Below, in pieces: positions 1 through 5,060 of a stretch of 5,060 nt of DNA (positions are counted from its first letter, which is position 1; every line of letters begins with the position of its first letter). Position numbers and translations under genes: made by a program. The notes beneath the pieces were generated by a model. That model was not told where the DNA came from. It ran no database searches and saw nothing but the letters and a program-made list of their open reading frames with translations. The stretch comes from an uncultured Bacillus sp. (GTDB taxonomy: Bacteria; Bacillota; Bacilli; Bacillales; DSM-1321): contig CAKQBC010000198.1 of assembly GCA_934215995.1 (NCBI GenBank), forward strand, positions 1-5,060, read 5' to 3'.

Positions 1-3
1 TTG

Positions 4-36
4 AAAAAGAATAAGCCATGCACACTGCCGGCTTAT
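4..36 (-). terminator. Probable terminator overlapping the murG stop codon
   Basis: A 7-bp inverted repeat ATAAGCC/GGCTTAT (30-36 and 11-17) encloses a 12-base loop that can extend the stem by GCA/TGC. On the minus strand it is followed by TTCTTTTTC (down to position 2). The murG TAA (35-33) is inside the 5' arm. The T-tract is interrupted and the stem modest, so termination may be partial. What lies beyond (murB in Bacillus) is outside the window. Confidence 0.55.
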
Positions 37-1136
37 CTCCCCCGGACGGCTTCCTCCATAAGCTTATAAAGTCTGTCCGCTGCATCCGGCACGCCGAGGC
101 TTTTCGCCCTTTTTCTCATCTCTTCCGTCTTTTCCCTAGACAATAGGATTTCATCTATTGCTGACAGCAGGCTTTGGGCATTCAGGTCTTTTTCAAGGAT
201 TTTCACAGCCGCATCCTTGTCGGCCAGGGAATCCGCATTTTTTTCCTGATGGTTGTTCGTAACGTATGGGCTCGGAATCAGGATGCTTGGCACGCCGAGC
301 GCTGTCAGTTCAGCCAATGTTGTGGCTCCTGACCTGGCGACAACCAAATCCACTCCAGCCAGAATCTCAGGCATGTTGTGAATGAACGGCTTCACTACAA
401 CGTTCGGAGGATTGCCAACCAATTTCATCTCCTCAACTACTTTGTCATAGTGGACATCCCCTGTAACATAAAGAAGCTGGTACGGTTTCTCCGCAATTTG
501 CGCCATGCCTGCCAAAATAGCATCATTGATCGGCCTTGCTCCCCTGCTTCCGCCGACAACAAGCAGTGTCGGCTTATCAGTCCGGAGCCCTGCAGTCTCA
601 AGCCCTTTCTTTCCCGTTCCCGCATAAGCCAATACTTCCTGCGCGCGCGGGTTCCCTGTCAAAACTGTTTTATTTTCAGGAAAGAACCCTATCGCCTCCT
701 CAAAACAGACAGCGACCTTTGAAGCGTATCTGCTCAAAAACTTATTGGTCAATCCAGGAACGCTATTTTGCTCATGGATGAGTGTCGGGATTCCCATTTT
801 CGCCGCAGCATACACAACAGGGCCGCAAACATAGCCACCTGTCCCAATAACGATATCAGCATTGAATTCTTTCAGGATTCTTTTGCTGTCGCTTACTCCT
901 TTAAAGAAACGCATAACGGTCTTAATGTTTTCCAATGATAATTTCCTTTTAAATCCGGTAATATGTATAGATTTAAATTCAATTCCTTCACGAGGTACAA
1001 GATTGCTTTCCAGACCTTTTGTTGTCCCAATATATAAAAAGGAACAATCCTTATGTTTCTTTTGTATTTCCCGAACTAATGCAAGCGCTGGGTAAATATG
1101 TCCCCCAGTTCCTCCGCCGCTAATAACAATCTTCAT
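33..1136 (-). CDS. murG: UDP-GlcNAc--lipid I N-acetylglucosaminyltransferase (MurG)
   Basis: Peripheral membrane glycosyltransferase (GT28 family, GT-B fold) that adds GlcNAc from UDP-GlcNAc to lipid I, giving lipid II at the cytoplasmic face. The 367 residues match the family (about 355-365). N-terminal acceptor domain: glycine loop GGGTGGH (7-13, His13), second glycine loop GTGGYVCGP (98-106) and HEQN (121-124). C-terminal UDP-GlcNAc domain: VVGGSRGAR (193-201, Ser197), RSGATTLAE (268-276, with the ribose-contacting Glu276) and NNHQEKNA (294-301). All expected active-site positions are present. The ATG at 1136 begins MKIVISGGG directly, as in homologues, with GAGGTGA just upstream. It is separated from spoVE by 362 bp containing a terminator and a candidate promoter, so it may have its own transcript. 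The TAA stop at 35-33 lies within a hairpin. Confidence 0.98.
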   Translation of the reverse strand: MKIVISGGGTGGHIYPALALVREIQKKHKDCSFLYIGTTKGLESNLVPREGIEFKSIHITGFKRKLSLENIKTVMRFFKGVSDSKRILKEFNADIVIGTGGYVCGPVVYAAAKMGIPTLIHEQNSVPGLTNKFLSRYASKVAVCFEEAIGFFPENKTVLTGNPRAQEVLAYAGTGKKGLETAGLRTDKPTLLVVGGSRGARPINDAILAGMAQIAEKPYQLLYVTGDVHYDKVVEEMKLVGNPPNVVVKPFIHNMPEILAGVDLVVARSGATTLAELTALGVPSILIPSPYVTNNHQEKNADSLADKDAAVKILEKDLNAQSLLSAIDEILLSREKTEEMRKRAKSLGVPDAADRLYKLMEEAVRGR

Positions 1137-1140
1137 ATAG

Positions 1141-1147
1141 TCACCTC
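1141..1147 (-). promoter_or_regulatory. murG ribosome binding site
   Basis: GAGGTGA on the minus strand lies 4 bases before the ATG at 1136 (about 6 from the GAGGT core). The spacing is slightly short but within the usual range, and it supports this ATG as the start. Confidence 0.85.
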
Positions 1148-1188
1148 ATACTAAATATCACAATAATGTTTTTGGGCATAACGCACCT

Positions 1189-1218
1189 TATATATACCTC
1201 ATTTTACTATATTGTAAA
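1189..1218 (-). promoter_or_regulatory. Candidate SigA-type promoter for murG
   Basis: On the minus strand, TTTACA (1218-1213) is separated by 18 bases from TATATA (1194-1189), in an AT-rich stretch. A transcript starting near 1182 would have a leader of about 45 bases with the murG ribosome binding site. The -35 matches TTGACA at four of six positions and the spacer is one base longer than ideal. The location between a terminator and murG favours it. This is a visual match only. Confidence 0.4.
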
Positions 1219-1353
1219 CCTCAATAGAAGAGCCACTCCCCTTCATTCCCTTGAAAAACAGCTCTTTTTTTATTGTTATTGCCTTGCAAATCAAAGAACC
1301 GATTCTTATCAATTCCCTCTTACGCCCAATTTTTGATGATGAAAGCAGAAGAG

Positions 1354-1385
1354 ACAAAAGCAAAAAACCCCAGAAATTGGGGTTT
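1354..1385 (-). terminator. Rho-independent terminator after spoVE
   Basis: The 8-bp perfect stem AAACCCCA/TGGGGTTT (arms 1378-1385 and 1365-1372) has a 5-base loop. On the minus strand it is followed by a T-rich tract (TTTTTTGCTTTT, including the last stem pairs). The tract lies only on the minus-strand exit side. It sits 113 bases beyond the spoVE stop and about 230 bases before murG, and should end most spoVE transcripts. Confidence 0.85.
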
Positions 1386-1498
1386 CTGAAACAACGCCTC
1401 TTTTAATCAGTTTAAGCTGTGCAGCAATTGCGGGCGGCACCACTATACCTGGGTTTCTCCTCAGCCATAAAGCTGAAATAAAAATCTAAATGGATTTT

Positions 1499-2596
1499 TT
1501 AATACTTAGAATACCTGCTTATATTCAGCAGCACACCCACAGCCATCAGCATAAGGGTCAATGAAGACCCTCCGTAGCTCAAAAAAGGCAGTGTAATGCC
1601 GGTGACGGGAATCAGGCCGGTGACAACACTTATATTGATCATGACCTGTATGGCAACCATGCTGACAATTCCGACCGCAAGGAAGCTCCCGAATAAATCC
1701 GGTGCCCCAAGTGCAATCCTGATCCCTCTCCAGAGCAGGAGGGAAAAGAGAAGCAACACGAAGCTTCCTCCGATGAAACCAAGTTCCTCGGAAAGAATCG
1801 CAAATATAAAATCCGTCTGCGGTTCCGGCAGATAGAAAAATTTCTGCCTGCTCTGCCCCAGCCCCAGCCCGAATAATCCCCCCGGCCCGATGGCGAGCAA
1901 GGATTGGATAATTTGAAAGCCGCTTCCAAGCGGATCTTCCCATGGATCCAAAAAGGATGTAATCCTCTTAATGCGGTATGGGGCCGAGGCCACAAGCGCC
2001 ACAAATCCCGCCAATCCTATGACACCGAGCCATACAAAATGCGAAATCCTTGCCCCTGCCACAAAGATCATGACAATACATGTTCCTACCATTACCGTTC
2101 CTGTTCCCAGATCGGGCTGGAGCATAATCATGGCAAAGGCAACAAATACTATGCCAAGTGATGGGGCGAGGCCTTTTTTGATCGTTGTTATATGCTTTTG
2201 GTGCTCCGAAAGAAACTTTGCCAGAAACGCGATCATAGCCAACTTCGTGAATTCGGATGGCTGGATGGAAAAAGCCCCGACACCGATCCAGCTCCTTGAT
2301 CCATTCCGTTCCATCCCTATTCCGGGAATCAAGACAGCCACTAATAATATAAAGCAAAAAATGATGCCCGCTTTCGCCCATGAACGCCATGACCAATAAT
2401 CGATATTCATGATCAGGAACATTGCGGCAACCCCGACACCGGCGAAAAGCAGCTGTCTTTTGGCAAAGAAAAAAGAATCGTCGAATTTGTAGGCAGCCCA
2501 AACGGCACTTGCGCTATATACCATAATCAGACCGATTGAAAGCAGCGCCAAAGTAGTGATGATCAATAATAAATCAGGCTGGCTTTTTTTATGCAC
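1499..2596 (-). CDS. spoVE: Stage V sporulation protein E, SEDS-family peptidoglycan polymerase (SpoVE)
   Basis: Polytopic membrane protein of the SEDS (FtsW/RodA/SpoVE) family. These are glycosyltransferases that polymerise lipid II together with a class B PBP; SpoVE is needed for spore cortex synthesis in B. subtilis. It has 365 residues, against 366 as I recall for B. subtilis SpoVE. The protein is very hydrophobic, with about ten predictable membrane segments. Family motifs: RNGSRSWIGVG and QPSEFTKLA (about 97-120) in the first large loop region, the conserved PEPQTDFIF block whose Asp262 matches the essential Asp of SEDS enzymes, SEELGF (about 269-274), and the C-terminal signature from Asn321 through LPFLSYGGSS (about 336-345), which fits the FtsW/RodA/SpoVE consensus. 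The start is GTG, supported by GAGGTG 7 bases upstream and by the family's typical short N-terminus before the first membrane helix. SpoVE is preferred over FtsW from position between murD and murG and from sequence resemblance. Confidence 0.95.
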   Translation of the reverse strand: MHKKSQPDLLLIITTLALLSIGLIMVYSASAVWAAYKFDDSFFFAKRQLLFAGVGVAAMFLIMNIDYWSWRSWAKAGIIFCFILLVAVLIPGIGMERNGSRSWIGVGAFSIQPSEFTKLAMIAFLAKFLSEHQKHITTIKKGLAPSLGIVFVAFAMIMLQPDLGTGTVMVGTCIVMIFVAGARISHFVWLGVIGLAGFVALVASAPYRIKRITSFLDPWEDPLGSGFQIIQSLLAIGPGGLFGLGLGQSRQKFFYLPEPQTDFIFAILSEELGFIGGSFVLLLFSLLLWRGIRIALGAPDLFGSFLAVGIVSMVAIQVMINISVVTGLIPVTGITLPFLSYGGSSLTLMLMAVGVLLNISRYSKY

Positions 2597-2603
2597 GTTT
2601 ACA

Positions 2604-2609
2604 CACCTC
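2604..2609 (-). promoter_or_regulatory. spoVE ribosome binding site deciding a GTG start
   Basis: GAGGTG on the minus strand is followed by a 7-base spacer and then the GTG at 2596. No in-frame ATG lies nearby; the next, at codon 25, is inside the first membrane helix. The site therefore supports the GTG as the start. Confidence 0.85.
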
Positions 2610-2645
2610 TGAAAGGACGTATTAGAGCTTGCCCTAAATCCCTAC

Positions 2646-2732
2646 AAAAAAAAGATCTTAACAACAATGGACACTAAATCAAAAATACCTGATCATACTT
2701 TTGCGATAAGTTGTCCTAAGTTGTTAAGATCT
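2646..2732 (-). terminator. Long-stem intrinsic terminator after murD
   Basis: A perfect 13-bp inverted repeat (arms 2720-2732 and 2653-2665) is followed on the minus strand by eight T's (2653-2646). Inside the outer stem a symmetric 3-by-3 internal loop leads to a further 5-bp stem (GGACA/TGTCC, 2712-2716 with 2669-2673), and the centre can fold again around 2686-2702. The outer stem is AT-rich, and the total span of about 80 bases is unusually long for a terminator. The T-tract lies on only one side, so it would act on transcripts from mraY-murD. It ends about 50 bases before the spoVE start. It could instead be a regulated attenuator. Confidence 0.75.
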
Positions 2733-2803
2733 CTTCTGACAGGGCATAGTATCCGGAAGATAAGCGGCATTCACCTATTATTCTTCCTTCTGTGAACAAG
2801 CTT

Positions 2804-4156
2804 CTATACTAGCTTATGCACAGCATTGACAAACATGTCTCCCCTGGCTTCAAAAGTTTTGTATTGGTCCCAGCTTGCGCATGCGGGTGAGAGAAGGATG
2901 CAGTCTCCCTCTTCAGACAGGCCGTAAGCGACAGGTACAGCTCCTTCCACATTATCGGCTCTCTTGACCTCGGATATACCTGCAGCTTTCGCTACTCTCT
3001 CAATCTTTTCGGCGGTTTGTCCGAATGTGATCACTGCTTTGACATTTTTCAGTACAGGAATCAGTTCATCGAACTCATTCCCCCTATCCAGGCCGCCCGC
3101 CAAAAGGATTGTAGGCACTTCGAATGATTCAAGAGCCTTTGTTGCCGCAAGTATATTTGTCGCCTTTGAATCATTGTAGAACTTTCTTCCGTTGATTGTA
3201 GCTACATACTGCAAGCGATGGCGCACCCCTTCAAAAGTGGAGAGCACTTGATGGATGGCATCGTTCCCGACGCCTTTAAGCTTGCACACAGCGACAGTTC
3301 CAAGAATATTCTCAAGATTGTGCTGTCCAGGCAGAACTATATCTTCTATCGCTATGACCTTTTCGCCCTGGAACATGATCCAGCCATCAGCAATGCACGC
3401 TCCCTCCTCAAGGACAGCCTTTGTCGAAAACGGAATCAGGCGGGCATTCGAGCCGGCGGCAATCGCTTTTGTCTCCTCCTGGTCGGCATTATAAACGAGG
3501 TACTGTTCAGGACCCTGATTTTTCGTGATATTGCTCTTGGCTTTGCAATACTCCTCAAATGTCCCATGGTAGTCGATATGGGCCGTATAAAGATTTGTGA
3601 TCAAAGCAATCTCCGGCGTGAAAGTCGGCGTGCCCATCAATTGGAATGATGACAGCTCCATCACAATCGTATCAGAAGAACAGGCATCCATTGCCACTCC
3701 TGATGCTACTTGTCCGATATTCCCTGCGATCAGCGGATTTTTATTCCCTGCTTCAAGGATTTTATGGATTAGCGTTGTTGTGGTCGTCTTGCCGTTTGTT
3801 CCCGTGATGCCGATGATCGGCGCTTCACTGATTTGGTAGGCAAGCTCAACTTCTGTCAGAACCGGGATGCCCCTTTCCACCGCCCCTTTAATCAGAGGGT
3901 TAGAATATGGGATCCCCGGGTTTTTGACGATGAATTGAAACCCTTCATCCAACAGATCGAGAGGGTGATCACCGCAGATGACCTTAATCCCCTGTTCAAT
4001 CAACCCTTGCGCTTCAGGATTCTCCGAAATCGGCTTTTTATCATTGACCGTCACGAAAGCCCCAAGCTTATGAAGCAATTGCGCAGCGCATACGCCGCTT
4101 TTTGCCAGGCCAAGGACCAGGACTTTTTTTCGCAAGTACGTATCCGGTGTTTTCAT
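2804..4156 (-). CDS. murD: UDP-N-acetylmuramoyl-L-alanine--D-glutamate ligase (MurD)
   Basis: Cytoplasmic ATP-dependent Mur ligase that adds D-glutamate to UDP-MurNAc-L-alanine. The 450 residues are close to the roughly 450 of the Bacillus enzyme. Visible parts in order: an N-terminal UDP-binding domain starting VLVLGLAKSG (about 12-21), the ATP P-loop GTNGKT (119-124), ELSSFQL (about 167-173), AHID with His193, a lysine near 207 in the place of the carbamylated lysine of Mur ligases, HNLEN (279-283), the NDSKATN motif (about 328-334) and a C-terminal ligase domain with LAGGLDRGNEF and LSPACASWDQ (422-431). The frame stays open upstream to an ATG at 4243. I start at 4156 because a GGAGGTG lies 8 bases before that ATG, the ATG overlaps the mraY stop (TAATG), and the upstream 29 codons are antisense-like filler that would overlap mraY. 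Translational coupling to mraY is likely. Confidence 0.98.
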   Translation of the reverse strand: MKTPDTYLRKKVLVLGLAKSGVCAAQLLHKLGAFVTVNDKKPISENPEAQGLIEQGIKVICGDHPLDLLDEGFQFIVKNPGIPYSNPLIKGAVERGIPVLTEVELAYQISEAPIIGITGTNGKTTTTTLIHKILEAGNKNPLIAGNIGQVASGVAMDACSSDTIVMELSSFQLMGTPTFTPEIALITNLYTAHIDYHGTFEEYCKAKSNITKNQGPEQYLVYNADQEETKAIAAGSNARLIPFSTKAVLEEGACIADGWIMFQGEKVIAIEDIVLPGQHNLENILGTVAVCKLKGVGNDAIHQVLSTFEGVRHRLQYVATINGRKFYNDSKATNILAATKALESFEVPTILLAGGLDRGNEFDELIPVLKNVKAVITFGQTAEKIERVAKAAGISEVKRADNVEGAVPVAYGLSEEGDCILLSPACASWDQYKTFEARGDMFVNAVHKLV

Positions 4157-5060
4157 TACATCCACACCTCCAAATAGATTCCAAGGACAGCCAAGCATAG
4201 GCCTACAGACCAGAATGTAACGACGACGCGCCATTCCGACCACCCGGAAAGTTCATAGTGATGGTGCAGCGGACTCATTTTGAAGATGCGTTTGCCGGTC
4301 GTCTTAAAGCTTGCAACCTGGAGAATAACGGATAATGTTTCAATTACAAATACGCCGCCGATAATGACAAGAAGCAGCTCCGAGCTTGTCAGCAGCGCCA
4401 CTGTCGCGAGCGCCCCGCCCAGTGCCAGGGAGCCTGTATCACCCATGAACACCTTGGCAGGATGGGCATTGAACACAAGGAAGCCCAAAAGAGCGCCCAC
4501 AATAGCCACAGAAAAGATGGCTATATCGAATTGGCCGTTGTTCCATGCCAGCACAGCGAATGCCCCGAATGCAATTGCAGCCGTACCGGATACAAGGCCG
4601 TCTAGCCCATCCGTAAGATTGACCGCGTTCGAGAAGCCCACTTGCCAAAAAATAACGATCAATACATAAAACCAGCCAGTATTGATGGAAAAGTCCGTAC
4701 CAGGAATCAGGATTTCAGGGGTGAAAGCATCCGTGCTCCTATATATAAAGTAAAAAATCAAAGCAATCACGATTTGGCCGATCAGCTTCTGCAAAGAAGT
4801 CAATCCGAGGTTTCGTTTCATAACCACCTTGATGAAATCATCGAGGAATCCCAATAGGCCGAATCCTAGCGTAACAATCAACAGCAAAACGATATTGATC
4901 GAGATGCTTGAAAATTTTGCGGCCATAAGAAGGGTTGTGGCAACAACCGACAACAGAATCACAAGCCCGCCCATTGTAGGCGTGCCCGTTTTTTTCTGAT
5001 GGGATTGCGGCCCTTCCTCCCGTATGCTTTGGCCGAACTTCAGCCGTCTTAGAAAAGGAA
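4156..5060 (-). CDS. mraY: Phospho-N-acetylmuramoyl-pentapeptide-transferase (MraY), 5' end missing
   Basis: Integral membrane enzyme that transfers phospho-MurNAc-pentapeptide from its UDP carrier to undecaprenyl phosphate, forming lipid I at the inner face of the membrane. The reading frame is open to the window edge. The first full codon is at 5058-5056 and about 300 residues are visible. The family is usually about 320-325 residues, so roughly 24 N-terminal residues and the start lie outside. An ATG at 4974 is internal: the 28 codons before it encode the conserved cytoplasmic stretch containing [13 protein letters not shown]. In fragment numbering, the catalytic and magnesium-binding motifs are LDDF (about 72-75), NLTDGLDGL (about 147-155), MGDTGS (about 205-210) and the HHHYE cluster (about 265-269). 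Hydrophobic helices separate the motifs, as expected for a polytopic protein. The TAA stop shares its last base with the murD start. Identification is firm. Confidence 0.97.
   Translation of the reverse strand, partial: PFLRRLKFGQSIREEGPQSHQKKTGTPTMGGLVILLSVVATTLLMAAKFSSISINIVLLLIVTLGFGLLGFLDDFIKVVMKRNLGLTSLQKLIGQIVIALIFYFIYRSTDAFTPEILIPGTDFSINTGWFYVLIVIFWQVGFSNAVNLTDGLDGLVSGTAAIAFGAFAVLAWNNGQFDIAIFSVAIVGALLGFLVFNAHPAKVFMGDTGSLALGGALATVALLTSSELLLVIIGGVFVIETLSVILQVASFKTTGKRIFKMSPLHHHYELSGWSEWRVVVTFWSVGLCLAVLGIYLEVWM
4165..4171 (-). promoter_or_regulatory. murD ribosome binding site
   Basis: GGAGGTG on the minus strand ends 8 bases before the ATG at 4156, near-ideal spacing for a Bacillus Shine-Dalgarno. 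It lies within the last codons of mraY and fixes the murD start at 4156 rather than at the longer open frame beginning at 4243. Confidence 0.9.

Larger units (their letters stand above)
1137..1498. other. spoVE-murG intergenic region (362 bp)
   Basis: Along the minus strand this gap contains: a stretch after the spoVE stop with a small 5-bp hairpin at 1461-1476 and no clear function; the terminator at 1354-1385; about 130 bases (1220-1353) in which I recognise nothing, apart from a weak 6-bp inverted repeat with a 27-base loop (1228-1233 with 1261-1266); the candidate murG promoter; and the murG ribosome binding site. No open frame on either strand looks like a gene. Short ATG frames here lack ribosome binding sites. 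Confidence 0.7.
2597..2803. other. murD-spoVE intergenic region (207 bp)
   Basis: Read along the minus strand after the murD stop, the gap holds three things. First is a bulged hairpin at 2755-2787 (arms 2755-2763 and 2778-2787) with no T-run after it. Second is the long inverted repeat with T-tract at 2646-2732, annotated separately. Third are about 50 bases containing the spoVE ribosome binding site. B. subtilis spoVE is known to be transcribed from SigE promoters upstream of the gene. I see no convincing SigE -35/-10 pair here. The best SigA-like -10 is TCTAAT at 2626-2621, 15 bases after a poor TTGTAG. No protein gene is supported. Confidence 0.7.

Noticed and set aside
1228..1266. Inverted repeat AAGAGC/GCTCTT followed by T's on the plus strand, a possible plus-strand terminator.
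   Set aside because: The stem is only 6 bp with a 27-base loop, and no plus-strand gene precedes it, so there is nothing for it to terminate.
1424..1431. Perfect 8-bp palindrome GCAATTGC.
   Set aside because: The symmetry ends at 8 bp and there is no promoter nearby for it to control; a chance match.
1427..1446. Minus-strand sequence GTGGTGCCGCC upstream of the spoVE terminator resembles the T-box core of tRNA-sensing leaders.
   Set aside because: It lacks the invariant A of the core and the final G, lies about 45 bases from the terminator stem instead of next to it, and has no stem I or specifier region outside the spoVE coding sequence. The terminator is explained as the spoVE end.
1435..1491. 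Short minus-strand ATG frame of about 18 codons after spoVE.
   Set aside because: There is no ribosome binding site before the ATG, the composition is not gene-like, and it sits in the untranslated tail before the terminator.
2630..2746. Six-base inverted repeat (TGCCCT/AGGGCA) enclosing the whole murD-spoVE terminator.
   Set aside because: It is short and more than 100 bases apart, and the distal arm lies beyond the T-tract, so it cannot be part of the terminator. Expected by chance.
2746..2753. SigE-like -10 element GATACTAT on the minus strand upstream of spoVE.
   Set aside because: There is no SigE -35 at 13-15 bases, and any transcript from it would meet the long terminator before reaching spoVE.
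4157..4243. N-terminal extension of murD by 29 codons in the same open frame.
   Set aside because: It lies wholly inside mraY, has no family resemblance, and the good ribosome binding site points to 4156.
378..4857. Plus-strand open frames of 70-143 codons across the four genes.
   Set aside because: They are antisense shadows of strongly identified minus-strand genes, with no ribosome binding sites or recognisable protein motifs.

Overview
The window is part of the dcw (division and cell wall) cluster of a low-to-mid-GC endospore-forming Firmicute, most likely a Bacillaceae member close to Bacillus. The gene order mraY-murD-spoVE-murG is the one found in Bacillus, and the FtsW-type gene between murD and murG looks like SpoVE of Bacillus subtilis along its whole length. 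Ribosome binding sites are strong GGAGGTG/GAGGTG types, as expected for this group. The genus cannot be fixed from this stretch.

All four genes lie on the minus strand, so transcription runs from high to low coordinates. mraY (5060 to 4156, 5' end outside the window) is followed by murD (4156 to 2804), and their stop and start codons share one base (TAATG). A 207-bp gap follows, holding a long imperfect inverted repeat that ends in eight T's on the transcribed strand. Next is spoVE (2596 to 1499, GTG start). A 362-bp gap comes after it, with a compact intrinsic terminator, a candidate SigA-type promoter and the murG ribosome binding site. murG (1136 to 33) is last, and its stop codon lies inside a small hairpin followed by a T-rich tract at the window edge.

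Together the genes cover the membrane steps of lipid II synthesis and use. MurD adds D-glutamate to UDP-MurNAc-L-Ala in the cytoplasm. MraY moves the finished phospho-MurNAc-pentapeptide onto undecaprenyl phosphate to make lipid I. MurG adds GlcNAc to make lipid II. SpoVE is a SEDS-family polymerase used for spore cortex peptidoglycan.

I found no mobile element, CRISPR array, RNA gene, broken gene or unknown coding system. The proteins are ordinary. The part worth a second look is the non-coding architecture: terminator-like structures follow murD, spoVE and murG, which suggests that spoVE and murG are separate transcription units rather than links in one long operon.
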